A stretch of 47,088 bases of DNA from Streptomyces plumbidurans (GTDB taxonomy: Bacteria; Actinomycetota; Actinomycetes; Streptomycetales; Streptomycetaceae). This document shows positions 1 to 7,969 of the stretch, in pieces. Made by a program: the position numbers and the translations under genes. How positions within the stretch are numbered: position 1 is the first letter of the stretch; each line of letters begins with the position of its first letter. The stretch is from the NCBI RefSeq assembly GCF_019857225.1, contig NZ_JAFJSY010000055.1, positions 1 to 47,088 of the forward strand, in the 5' to 3' direction. The notes beneath the pieces were generated by a model. The model had not been told where the DNA came from and ran no database searches. It saw only the letters and a program-made list of their open reading frames with translations.

Positions 1-957
1 GCCGCGCCCACCGTCATCGCGCCGATGACCCCACCCGGCGGCGCCCCGGTGCCGCCGCCCGGTCCGGTGCCCGTCCCGTACGGCCAGCCGCCCCAGCAGC
101 AGTCGTACGGCGGGCCCGGCGCCCCGACCGCCCCGCCGCCGCCCGGCTACGGTCAGCCCCAGGCACCACAGGCCCCGACCCCGCCGCCCGGCTACGGCCA
201 GCCGACCCCGCCTCCCGGATATGGCCAGCAGCCGCCCATGGGGCAGGTCCCGGCGCAGCAGGGCTACGGCGTCCCGCAGGGTGCTCCCCAGGGCGGCGCG
301 GGAGTCGCCGCCGCGCTGCAGCAGTTCAAGGAGACGCCCACCGGGCAGCGCTGGACGCAGCAGAACAAGAAGCTGGTCCGGGTCGACCTCGGCATCGGCG
401 GCCATCCCGTGCTCGCCCGGCAGGGCAGCATGGTGCTCTACCAGGGCAAGGTCGACTTCAGCTACAAGGGCGCGGGCTTCGCCGGCCGCATCGTGGGCAA
501 CGCCACCGGCCAGGAGATGCAGCTGATGCGCTGCACCGGCCAGGGCCAGGTCTTCCTCGCCGAGAACTCCACCCACCTGCATCCCATCGAGCTCCAGGGC
601 GACGCGATCTGCGTCTCCGCCGAGAACGTCCTCGCCTTCGACGAGGGCCTCCAGTACGAGGTCCGCCGCATCGAGGGACACGGCATCCCCGGGGGCGCGC
701 TGTTCACGATGCAGTTCCAGGGGACGGGCACGATCGTCGTCAAGACGCACGGCACGCCCGTCGTCCTGCCGGTCACGCCGACCACTTTCGCCGACTGCAA
801 CGCCGTCGTCGCCTGGTCGGCCGCCGCCCAGGTGATCGTCTCCAGCCAGGTCCGCATGCGCCGCAACGCCTACCCGGGCGACACCGGCGAGAGCGTCAAC
901 CTGCAGTTCCGGGCCGCGCCCGGCAACTTCGTCGTCGTACAGCCCTACGAGGTCTGA
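1..957 (+). CDS. AIM24-family protein with Pro/Gly/Tyr-rich linker (5' partial)
   Basis: The reading frame is open from base 1 to the stop at 957, so the true start lies outside the window; the Met at 25 is inside the linker. About 90 visible residues are Pro/Gly/Gln/Tyr-rich, with PGYGQ-type repeats. A roughly 200-residue AIM24 (mitochondrial biogenesis AIM24-like) beta-rich domain follows, recognisable from its similarity to the next two genes: a hydrophobic QG(S/T)MV segment near the domain start, GQG turns, and a final VVVQP. Family knowledge: bacterial AIM24 proteins are poorly characterised, and in actinobacteria some are fused behind TerD-like stress domains. An N-terminal TerD domain upstream of the window is therefore plausible but not visible. 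It leads a probable three-gene operon (11-bp gap to the next gene). Its biochemical function is unknown. Confidence 0.85.
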   Translation, partial: AAPTVIAPMTPPGGAPVPPPGPVPVPYGQPPQQQSYGGPGAPTAPPPPGYGQPQAPQAPTPPPGYGQPTPPPGYGQQPPMGQVPAQQGYGVPQGAPQGGAGVAAALQQFKETPTGQRWTQQNKKLVRVDLGIGGHPVLARQGSMVLYQGKVDFSYKGAGFAGRIVGNATGQEMQLMRCTGQGQVFLAENSTHLHPIELQGDAICVSAENVLAFDEGLQYEVRRIEGHGIPGGALFTMQFQGTGTIVVKTHGTPVVLPVTPTTFADCNAVVAWSAAAQVIVSSQVRMRRNAYPGDTGESVNLQFRAAPGNFVVVQPYEV

Positions 958-968
958 GGGAGCCCGTC

Positions 969-1649
969 ATGAACCAGCCGCTCGCGGGCTACGCCCCCGC
1001 ACCCGTCACCACCCGCATGGAGAACCACGGCAACCAGATGCTGAAGGTCGCCATGCAGACCGGCAACGACCTCCTCGCGCGCGTGGGGTCGATGGTCGCC
1101 TACGAGGGCTTCATCCAGTACGAGCCCAACCCGCCCGCCGTGCGCCAGATCGCCCGCGACTGGATCACCGGCGAGGGCGCGCCCCTGATGAAGTGCTCCG
1201 GCGACGGACTGCTCTACCTCGCCGACTACGGCGCGAACGTCGTCGTCATCAACCTCAACGGCGACGGCATCTCCGTCAACGCCACCAACCTCCTCGCCTT
1301 CGACGCGTCCCTGACCTGGGGCGTCGAGCGGGTCAAGGGACTGGCGAAGTTCGCGGGCCAGGGCCTGTGGAACACCAAGATCTCCGGGCAGGGCTGGGTC
1401 GCGCTGACCTCCCGGGGCAAGCCGATCGTCGTCGACTGCGGCGGAGGAGAGGACGAGACCTACGTCGACCCGGACGCACTCGTCGCCTGGTCCCCGAACC
1501 TCAAGGTGAAGGGCAAGCGCAGCTTCAAGGCGCAGTCGCTGATCGGCCGCGGCAGCGGCGAGGCCTACCAGATGGCCTTCTCCGGTCAGGGCATCGTCGT
1601 CGTCCAGCCCAGCGAGGACAGCACCGACCGCCTGCGGTTCCGGGGCTGA
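969..1649 (+). CDS. AIM24-family protein
   Basis: 226-residue single-domain AIM24 protein. It has the same landmarks as its neighbours: MLKVAMQ near the start, RVGSMVAYEGF, a GEGAPLMKCSG segment, LVAWSPNL, and a final GQGIVVVQPS. No signal peptide or membrane segment is seen, so it is probably cytoplasmic or peripheral. The ATG at 969 follows the previous stop by 11 bp and is preceded by GAGGGAGCC, which gives a Shine-Dalgarno site. It is the middle member of a three-paralogue tandem array that probably arose by duplication. The molecular role is unknown in bacteria; the three products may assemble together, which is inference from tandem arrangement only. Confidence 0.88.
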   Translation: MNQPLAGYAPAPVTTRMENHGNQMLKVAMQTGNDLLARVGSMVAYEGFIQYEPNPPAVRQIARDWITGEGAPLMKCSGDGLLYLADYGANVVVINLNGDGISVNATNLLAFDASLTWGVERVKGLAKFAGQGLWNTKISGQGWVALTSRGKPIVVDCGGGEDETYVDPDALVAWSPNLKVKGKRSFKAQSLIGRGSGEAYQMAFSGQGIVVVQPSEDSTDRLRFRG

Positions 1650-1667
1650 GGGGGAGCCAGAAACGCT

Positions 1668-2423
1668 ATGCAGAGTCCGCTTTTCGCCTTCAACGACTCG
1701 CAGTCCCAGGACCGCTACAGCTTGCAGAACAAGCAGATGCTGCGCGTCACGCTGCAGGGTCACGACGACATCCTGGCCCGCAAGGGCACCATGGTCGCCT
1801 ACCAGGGGCTCGTCGAGTTCGACGCCGAGTACCAGAACAGCCGGCAGGCCTACGCGCGTGCCGCGACCGGTGAGGGCCTCAGCCTGATGCGCTGCCACGG
1901 GCAGGGCACGGTCTTCTTCGCCAACCTCGCCCAGCACATCCACGTGGTGGACGTGGAGCAGGACGGCCTCACCGTCGACAGCAGCTATGTGCTCGCGATG
2001 GACTCCTCGCTGCACCACGAGGTCATCGCCGTCGACAGCCAGTACGGCATCTCCGGCTCAGGGAAGTACCAGCTCAACATCACCGGCCGCGGCAAGGTCG
2101 CTCTGATGACCTCCGGTGCGCCGCTGATGATGCAGGTGACGCCCGACAAGTACGTCAACTGCGACGCGGACGCCATCGTCGCCTGGTCGACCAGCCTGCG
2201 CGTCCAGATGCAGGCCCAGACGCACTCCTCCGGGGTGTGGCGGCGCCGCGGCAACACCGGTGAGGGCTGGGAGCTCAGCTTCATGGGCAGCGGCTTCGCG
2301 CTCGTCCAGCCGAGCGAGCTGCTGCCGCCGCAGAACGCCCAGATCGGCTCGGGCCTGTCCGCGCAGTACGGCATGGGGCAGCAGGGAGTGCGGGCGCAGA
2401 ACCAGGGCAACGTCTGGAGCTGA
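1668..2423 (+). CDS. AIM24-family protein
   Basis: 251-residue AIM24 protein, last of the tandem triplet. Shared signatures are MLRVTLQGHDDILARKGTMV, GEGLSLMRCHG, AIVAWSTSL, and GSGFALVQPSE near residue 215. A low-complexity Gly/Gln/Ala tail of about 30 residues follows the domain. There is no signal peptide or transmembrane helix. The start at 1668 is 18 bp after the preceding stop, with GGGGGAG upstream. A perfect hairpin terminator follows immediately. Function unknown. Confidence 0.87.
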   Translation: MQSPLFAFNDSQSQDRYSLQNKQMLRVTLQGHDDILARKGTMVAYQGLVEFDAEYQNSRQAYARAATGEGLSLMRCHGQGTVFFANLAQHIHVVDVEQDGLTVDSSYVLAMDSSLHHEVIAVDSQYGISGSGKYQLNITGRGKVALMTSGAPLMMQVTPDKYVNCDADAIVAWSTSLRVQMQAQTHSSGVWRRRGNTGEGWELSFMGSGFALVQPSELLPPQNAQIGSGLSAQYGMGQQGVRAQNQGNVWS

Positions 2424-2440
2424 CCGTCCGGAAAGCAAAC

Positions 2441-2474
2441 GTAAGGGGCGCCGGCAACTGCGGGCGCCCCTTAC
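2441..2474. terminator. Bidirectional terminator between AIM24 array and nudix gene
   Basis: Perfect 12-bp inverted repeat, GTAAGGGGCGCC at 2441-2452 and its complement at 2463-2474, with a 10-base loop. It lies between convergent genes, 18 bp after the AIM24 stop and 24 bp before the nudix stop. A 10-bp tandem duplication (TTACACGTTG twice, 2471-2490) follows. Confidence 0.8.
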
Positions 2475-2497
2475 ACGTTGTTACACGTTGCCGAGAA

Positions 2498-3019
2498 TCA
2501 CAGCCTCGTGCGCGTCGCCTCCAGCAGGCGTACGACCGACTCGTCGGCCACCTCCGCCACCTCGTCGTAGCCGAACCAGCGCAGGTCGAGCGACTCGTCG
2601 CTGATCTCCTGGACGGCGCCGGGCGGGGCCACGAGGGCGTACTGCACATCCAGATGCCAGTGGCAGGGCGCCGGGATGGGATGGCGGTCCAGGCGCACCG
2701 GACCGCCCGGCAGCAGCGTCAGAGCAGTGATGCCCGACTCCTCCGTGGCCTCGCGCAGGGCGGCGGCCCGCAAGGACGCATCCTCCGGCTCGCAGTGGCC
2801 GCCCATCTGGAGCCACATCCGCAGCTTCCTGTGCAGGGTCAGCAGAACGCGCTCGCGCGACGGATCGATCACCAGGGCGCTCGCCGTGAGGTGTCCCGCG
2901 TGGCAGGCCTTCCACAGGCCGTCCGGATGGGCCGCCAGATGGTCCAGATAGATCTGGCGCAGCTCCGCCTGGTCCTCGTACCCCTTCAGGACGAGGACCG
3001 CGTCGTCGTACAGGCTCAC
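2498..3019 (-). CDS. NUDIX hydrolase
   Basis: 173-residue nudix protein that should hydrolyse a nucleoside-diphosphate-linked substrate; the substrate cannot be told from sequence. The nudix helix is seen as GGHCEPEDASLRAAALREATEESG around residues 94-117 (written in full: GGHCEPED, then REATEESG). It has one extra residue compared with the commonest spacing between the Gly-Gly and the REXXEE segment. The GTG start at 3019 overlaps the stop of the upstream DUF2342 gene (GTGA), so the two are translationally coupled. A longer open frame runs upstream, but it is only the shadow of the DUF2342 gene. Confidence 0.88.
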   Translation of the reverse strand: MSLYDDAVLVLKGYEDQAELRQIYLDHLAAHPDGLWKACHAGHLTASALVIDPSRERVLLTLHRKLRMWLQMGGHCEPEDASLRAAALREATEESGITALTLLPGGPVRLDRHPIPAPCHWHLDVQYALVAPPGAVQEISDESLDLRWFGYDEVAEVADESVVRLLEATRTRL

Positions 3020-4512
3020 GCGGTGCTGTCGCCCTTGGTGTCGTCGCCCTTGGTGTCGCTGTCCCCGGTCCCGTCGCTGTCGGGCTCGTCGCTCCCGGGC
3101 TCGTCCTTCTTCAGGTTCGGCTTCCCCGCGGAACCGCCCGCCGCCTCGCCGAGCATCTTGTCCAGCTCGGAGAAGTCCAGCTGCTCGCGGTGCACGAAGC
3201 CGTCCGGGTCGTCCAGGTCGGAGGCCGTCGGCAGCATGTCCGGGTGGGCCCACAGGGCGTCCCGGCCGTCGACCCCGCGCGCGTCCGTCAGGGACGCCCA
3301 CAGACGGGAGGCGTCGCGCAGGCGGCGCGGGCGCAGCTCCAGGCCGATCAGCGTGGCGAACGTCTGCTCCGCCGGACCGCCCGTCGCACGACGGCGGCGC
3401 AGGGTCTCGCGCAGCGCGTCCGCGGACGACAGGCGCGGCTTCGCGGCCGCGTGCACCACCGCGTCCACCCAGCCCTCCACGAGCGCCAGAGCCGTCTCCA
3501 GACGCGCCAGGGCGGCCTTCTGCTCCGGGGTGTCCTCCGGCTGGAACATGCCCTGCTGAAGAGCGTCCTGCAGCTGCTCCGGGTTCTGCGGGTCGAACTG
3601 ACCGACCACGTCCTCCAGCTTGGCCGTGTCGACCTTGATCCCGCGCGCGTACCCCTCGACCGCGCCGAACAGGTGGGAGCGCAGCCACGGCACATGCGCG
3701 AAGAGGCGCTGGTGGGCCGCCTCGCGCAGGGCGAGGTAGAGCTGCACCTCCTCCTTCTTCACGCCCAGGTCCTTGCCGAACGCCTCGATGTTCATCGGCA
3801 GCAGCGCGGCCTTGCCGGCCGGGCCGAGCGGCAGGCCGATGTCGGTGGAGCCGACGACCTCGCCCGCGAGCACGCCGACGGCCTGCCCGATCTGTGTGCC
3901 GAACATCGCGCCGCCCATGGAGCGCATCATGCCGATCAGCGGGCCGGCCATGGCCTGCATCTCCTCCGGCAGGACGTCGCCCATCGCGGCGCCGACACGC
4001 TCGGCGACCGGGTCGACCAGCTCCTGCCAGGCGGGCAGGGTCGCCTCGACCCACTCCGCGCGGGACCAGGCCACGGCGCTGCCCGCGCCCGACGGCAGCG
4101 ACGTCGCGTCGTCGAGCCACAGGTCGGCCAGGCGCACGGCCTCCTGGACCGCGCTGCGCTCGGAGGGCCCGATGCTCGAGTCCTTGGTGCCGTCGGCGGT
4201 GCCCTGGGAGACGGTCTGGCGGGCGATCTGCTTGGCCATGTCCCAGTTCACCGGACCGCCCTCGTACGAGAGCATCTGGCCGAGTTGCTGGAACGCGGCG
4301 CCCAGGTCGTTGGGGTTCAGCGAACCGAACATCGCAGCGAGCGGATTGTCCGCGCCGGGGCCGCCAAAGCCCCCGGCGCCGGGCAGCCCGCCGAAACCGA
4401 ACGGGTTGGCCGGGCCCTGACCACCACCGCTCTCCTGGTCCTTCTTCTTGCCCTCGTCGCCGTCTTCCGGCTCCTCCGGCGGAAGGCCGAATCCGAATGG
4501 GGTGTCACTCAC
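3016..4512 (-). CDS. DUF2342 / zinc-dependent metalloprotease-like protein
   Basis: 498-residue protein of the DUF2342 family, often annotated as putative hydrolase or zinc-dependent metalloprotease and widespread in actinobacteria. A Gly/Pro-rich N-terminus (1-60) precedes a helical domain, with MQAMAGPLIGMMRSMGG (about 185-201) and the candidate active segment REAAHQRLF (about 263-271). The usual HEXXH is not present: the residue after this His is Gln, so metalloprotease activity is an inference from family naming only. The C-terminal 40 residues are acidic and repetitive. GTG at 4512 is chosen because the downstream protein begins with the conserved SDTPFGFG and longer frames run into the divergent gene. 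Coupled to the nudix gene. Confidence 0.82.
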   Translation of the reverse strand: MSDTPFGFGLPPEEPEDGDEGKKKDQESGGGQGPANPFGFGGLPGAGGFGGPGADNPLAAMFGSLNPNDLGAAFQQLGQMLSYEGGPVNWDMAKQIARQTVSQGTADGTKDSSIGPSERSAVQEAVRLADLWLDDATSLPSGAGSAVAWSRAEWVEATLPAWQELVDPVAERVGAAMGDVLPEEMQAMAGPLIGMMRSMGGAMFGTQIGQAVGVLAGEVVGSTDIGLPLGPAGKAALLPMNIEAFGKDLGVKKEEVQLYLALREAAHQRLFAHVPWLRSHLFGAVEGYARGIKVDTAKLEDVVGQFDPQNPEQLQDALQQGMFQPEDTPEQKAALARLETALALVEGWVDAVVHAAAKPRLSSADALRETLRRRRATGGPAEQTFATLIGLELRPRRLRDASRLWASLTDARGVDGRDALWAHPDMLPTASDLDDPDGFVHREQLDFSELDKMLGEAAGGSAGKPNLKKDEPGSDEPDSDGTGDSDTKGDDTKGDSTA

Positions 4513-4705
4513 GGGATTCCTCGGCTGGTAAGGCCGCCGGATGTCCACCGACGGCACGACTGCCCGATAACACCACCCAGCGTAGACACCGTGGGCGGTT
4601 CGGGCCTCAGTGCTTCGCCGACTGGCGGCCTGCGGCAGGATGGATGCCACCTGGTACGGACGCGTCACTCGCGTTCGTACTGAAGACAACCGCTGGAGAC
4701 GCCCG

Positions 4706-5869
4706 GTGAGTTCCCCAGATCCGCAGGTTCGCGCAGCGCGAAACGAGTCAACCCGTCCGTCGCCCGACAATCGCCCCTCGACGGCGCCGCATCGCGCCGA
4801 CGAGTCGATCGCGGTGCGCGGACCCGTCGTCGCGGTGACCGGCGCCGCGTCCGGCGTCGGTGCCCTGCTCACCGAGCGGCTCGCCGCCTCGGACGAGATC
4901 AAGCAGGTCATCGCCATCGACGAGCGGCGCGGGGAGTGCGCGGCGGCGCAGTGGCACATCCTCGACGTGCGGGACCCGGCCATCGCGGACAAGCTGCGGG
5001 GCGCGGACGTCGTGGTGCACCTGGCGCTCGACCTGGATCTGGAGACCGATGCCGCCGCCCGTACGGCCTACAACGTCCGGGGCACGCAGACCGTGCTGAC
5101 CGCGGCCGCCGCCGCCGGGGTCCACCGGGTCGTGCTGTGCACCTCCGCCATGGTCTACGGGGCGCTGCCGGACAACGAGCTGCCGCTGTCCGAGGACGCC
5201 GAGCTGCGCGCCACGGCCGAGGCCACCGGTGTCGGGGATCTGCTGGAGATCGAGCGCCTCGCGCGGCGCGCCCCGCGCGCGCATCCGGGGCTCAATGTCA
5301 GCGTCGTACGCCCCGGGGTGCTCGTGGGAGGCACGGACACCGCGCTGACCAGGTACTTCGAGTCGCCCCGGCTGCTCGTCGTGGCCGGTTCGCGGCCCGC
5401 CTGGCAGTTCTGCCATGTCGAGGACCTGTGCAGCGCTCTGGAGTACGCCGTCCTGGAGAAGGTCGAGGGCGAGCTCGCGGTCGGCTGCGACGGCTGGCTG
5501 GAGCAGGAGGAGGTCGAGGAGCTCAGCGGGATCCGCCGGATGGAGCTGCCCTCCGCGGTGGCCCTGGGCGCGGCGGCCCGGCTGCACCGGATCGGGCTGA
5601 CACCCTCCCCGGCAGGTGACCTGGCCTACACGATGTACCCCTGGGTGGTGAGCGGGAGCCGGCTGCACGACGCGGGATGGCGGCCCCAGTGGACCAACGA
5701 GGAGGTGCTCGCGGAGCTGCTGGAGGAGGTCTCCGGCCGGCACACGGTCGCCGGACGGCGGCTGGGCCGCAAGGACGCCACGGCGGCCGGGGCCGCGGGC
5801 GCGACGGTCGCACTGCTCGGCGCGGCGGCCGTGGTCCGACGGGCCCGCAAGGCACGCCGCCGCATCTGA
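4706..5869 (+). CDS. Atypical extended SDR / NAD-dependent epimerase-like protein
   Basis: 387-residue Rossmann-fold protein. A disordered N-terminus of about 40 residues precedes the dinucleotide-binding loop TGAASGVG (about 45-52), the Asp-Val pair LDVRD, and an NNG-like region NVRGTQTVL. TSAMVYG matches the extended-SDR strand, but the YxxxK catalytic pair expected downstream is not visible, so this may be a binding or atypical-SDR protein and not an active epimerase. The extreme C-terminus carries one hydrophobic Ala/Gly/Val helix followed by Arg/Lys residues, suggesting membrane attachment. GTG 4706 is chosen over upstream starts because GGAG sits 7 bp before it. Divergent from the DUF2342 gene. 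Confidence 0.83.
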   Translation: MSSPDPQVRAARNESTRPSPDNRPSTAPHRADESIAVRGPVVAVTGAASGVGALLTERLAASDEIKQVIAIDERRGECAAAQWHILDVRDPAIADKLRGADVVVHLALDLDLETDAAARTAYNVRGTQTVLTAAAAAGVHRVVLCTSAMVYGALPDNELPLSEDAELRATAEATGVGDLLEIERLARRAPRAHPGLNVSVVRPGVLVGGTDTALTRYFESPRLLVVAGSRPAWQFCHVEDLCSALEYAVLEKVEGELAVGCDGWLEQEEVEELSGIRRMELPSAVALGAAARLHRIGLTPSPAGDLAYTMYPWVVSGSRLHDAGWRPQWTNEEVLAELLEEVSGRHTVAGRRLGRKDATAAGAAGATVALLGAAAVVRRARKARRRI

Positions 5870-5886
5870 GAACGGCCCCTCCTGCG

Positions 5887-5932
5887 GGACACTCCAAGCC
5901 CGCACGCTGTAGGACACTCCAAGCCCGCACGC
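5887..5932. repeat. Tandem 21-bp direct repeat, period 25 bp
   Basis: A 21-bp unit starting GGACACTCCAAGCCCGCACG occurs at 5887-5907 and again, identical, at 5912-5932. It lies in the 122-bp gap between the SDR gene and moaE, roughly 60-105 bp upstream of the moaE start. Confidence 0.9.
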
Positions 5933-5991
5933 GCGCGTACCGGTCGAATCGTCTGTTCCGTGTTCTCCCGGGCGTGCGGCACGATGGGGGC

Positions 5992-6453
5992 ATGGCATCC
6001 ACCGACGACCACCCCGGCGAGCAGGCCGCGCAGGACCCCATCAAGCTGATCGCCGTCCGAGAGACCGCGCTCTCCCTGGACGAGGTGTTCCGGGCCGTCG
6101 GTGACGACGCGGCAGGCGGGATCGCGCTCTTCGTGGGGACCGTACGCAACCACGACGGCGGCGCCGACGTCGACCGGCTCGGCTACTCCAGCCACCCCAG
6201 CGCTGAGGCCGAGATGCGGCGGATCGCGGAGAAGGTCGTCGCCGAATACCCGGTACGGGCGCTTGCCGCCGTGCACCGGATCGGCGACCTGGGCGTCGGG
6301 GATCTCGCGGTCGTCGTAGCCGTGTCGTGCCCGCACCGGGCCGAGGCCTTCGAGGCCTGCCGGAAGCTGATCGACGACCTGAAGCACGAAGTGCCCATCT
6401 GGAAGCACCAGACCTTCTCCGACGGCACGGAGGAATGGGTGGGCGCCTGCTGA
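5992..6453 (+). CDS. moaE: Molybdopterin synthase catalytic subunit MoaE
   Basis: 153-residue MoaE. It pairs with the small sulfur carrier MoaD to insert the dithiolene sulfurs into cyclic pyranopterin monophosphate during molybdenum cofactor synthesis. The family core is intact: GALFVGTVRNHD-type segment (GIALFVGTVRNHD here), the VHRIGDLGVGDLAVVVAVSCPHR strand-turn, and the Lys-containing end VPIWKHQTF, where the catalytic lysines of the family lie. An N-terminal tail of about 20 residues precedes the domain. ATG 5992 follows GGGGG. No other moa gene is adjacent, so it depends on moaA/C/D genes elsewhere. Confidence 0.93.
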   Translation: MASTDDHPGEQAAQDPIKLIAVRETALSLDEVFRAVGDDAAGGIALFVGTVRNHDGGADVDRLGYSSHPSAEAEMRRIAEKVVAEYPVRALAAVHRIGDLGVGDLAVVVAVSCPHRAEAFEACRKLIDDLKHEVPIWKHQTFSDGTEEWVGAC

Positions 6454-6610
6454 CCCCCCGGGACTGCTGAACCCCCCCCGGCCCGCTGAACCCCCTTTGC
6501 CGCCCCTCCGGTTGCGTAACCGCACCCCTGCCGTGAGCGTTGTCAGTGCGGATGGTTAATCTGCTGATCAGTCAGTTCGAGCGGTTGCTCACCGGGGTTG
6601 GGAGGTCGGC

Positions 6611-6775
6611 ATGGGGGCACTCCTGTGGTTGCTGATTCCGCTCTTTGCCGCGATAGGCGCGGGTCTGTGGGGCAGCTGGGCCAACCGGACCCGCAAGCAG
6701 CGGGGCGACGGGCCCGAACTCACCGGGTACGCCCGCTTCCGCGAGGCCATGGAGAAGTCCGACTCCGGTACGTGA
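6611..6775 (+). CDS. Small single-pass membrane protein
   Basis: 54-residue protein. ATG at 6611 is preceded at 6601 by a strong GGAGGT site. Residues 2-22 form one hydrophobic helix (starting GALLWLLIPLFAAIGAG); the rest is charged and polar and ends MEKSDSGT. The size, strong ribosome site and position between moaE and the Lon-like protease gene support a real gene. Function unknown; I do not recognise a named family. Confidence 0.72.
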   Translation: MGALLWLLIPLFAAIGAGLWGSWANRTRKQRGDGPELTGYARFREAMEKSDSGT

Positions 6776-6831
6776 CATGACAGGGGTGGGGCTGACGGCG
6801 CGCTGACAGCACCGTCCCGTACTGTCTTGGC

Positions 6832-7926
6832 ATGCCACGCCGCACCGCGACGATGCTCGCCTCCACCCTGATGCTGATCGCGCTCCTGTGCGCGGGAGTG
6901 TTCATCCCCGTGCCGTACTCGGAGATGTCCCCGGGCCCCACGGTGAACACGCTGGGCGACCATGACGGCGAGCCCGTGCTGCAGATCTCCGGGCATAAAA
7001 CGTATGCGACGAGCGGTCACCTGAACATGACCACGGTGCGGGTCACCAGCGCCGACTACCGCATGAACCTCGTCGAGGCCGTCTACGGCTGGCTCGCCCA
7101 CGACAGCAAGGTCGTGTCGCACGAGACGCTCTACCCGGACGGCAAGACCGAGCAGCAGTCGACGCAGGAGAACGCCGAGGAGTTCAGCCAGTCCCAGGAG
7201 AGCGCCAAGGTCGCCGCCCTGAAGGAACTCGGCGTCCCGGTGAAGTCCTTCGTGATCGTCTCGGCGGTGGTCAAGGGCTCGCCGGCCCAGGGCAAGCTGC
7301 ACGCCGGTGATGTGATCAAGGCCGTCGACGGCACGGCCGTGAAGGAGACGACCGACGTCTCCAAGCTGGTGACCAAGCACAAGCCCGGCCAGGACGTCAC
7401 GTTCACCGTCGTGCCCGCCAAGGAGCAGGCCGCCGCCCAGAAGCAGAAGAAGACGGCGACCAGGACCCAGGACGTCACGATCACGACCACCACGTCGCAC
7501 GACGAAGGCGAGAAGCGCGCCATCGTCGGTATCTCCGCCGGCCTGGATCACACGTTCCCGTTCAGCATGGACATCAAGCTCGCCGACGTCGGCGGGCCGA
7601 GCGCCGGTCTGATGTTCTCGCTCGGCCTGTACGACAAGCTGACGCCCGGCAGCCTGACCGGCGGCAAGTTCGTCGCGGGCACCGGCACGATTGACGACGA
7701 CGGCAAGGTCGGCCCGATCGGCGGCATCGAGATGAAGACGGTCGGAGCGCGCAACAAGGGCGCCCAGTACTTCCTGACGCCGGCCGACAACTGCGCGGCC
7801 GCCGCCAAGGACACCCCCGGCGGGCTCACCCTGATCAAGGTGAACACCATCGACGACGCCCTCGGCGCGCTGAAGGATCTCCGCTCGGGCAGGACGTCCG
7901 ACCTGCCCAAGTGCACGACCAAGTAG
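6832..7926 (+). CDS. PDZ-domain Lon-like serine protease (S16, YlbL type)
   Basis: 364-residue membrane-anchored protease. An N-terminal transmembrane or uncleaved signal helix (about 5-25) is followed by an extracytoplasmic region, a PDZ domain (about 140-185, with GSPAQGKLHAGDVIKAVDG), and a Lon-type proteolytic domain. The Ser-Lys dyad is visible: Ser257 in GGPSAG and Lys302 in GGIEMKTVG. Unlike Lon it has no AAA ATPase domain, as expected for the YlbL group. The substrate is unknown. ATG at 6832 begins just before the membrane helix. It converges on the PPA1309-family gene with only 43 bp between stops. Confidence 0.9.
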   Translation: MPRRTATMLASTLMLIALLCAGVFIPVPYSEMSPGPTVNTLGDHDGEPVLQISGHKTYATSGHLNMTTVRVTSADYRMNLVEAVYGWLAHDSKVVSHETLYPDGKTEQQSTQENAEEFSQSQESAKVAALKELGVPVKSFVIVSAVVKGSPAQGKLHAGDVIKAVDGTAVKETTDVSKLVTKHKPGQDVTFTVVPAKEQAAAQKQKKTATRTQDVTITTTTSHDEGEKRAIVGISAGLDHTFPFSMDIKLADVGGPSAGLMFSLGLYDKLTPGSLTGGKFVAGTGTIDDDGKVGPIGGIEMKTVGARNKGAQYFLTPADNCAAAAKDTPGGLTLIKVNTIDDALGALKDLRSGRTSDLPKCTTK

Positions 7927-7969
7927 CCGACTCAACCGACCGACCGTCCACCGTCCGGCCGGGGGCGGG

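Noticed and set aside
2498..4120. A 540-codon fused nudix protein
   Set aside because: The first two thirds of this frame are the out-of-frame shadow of the DUF2342 gene; the nudix homology begins at GTG 3019, which overlaps the upstream stop.
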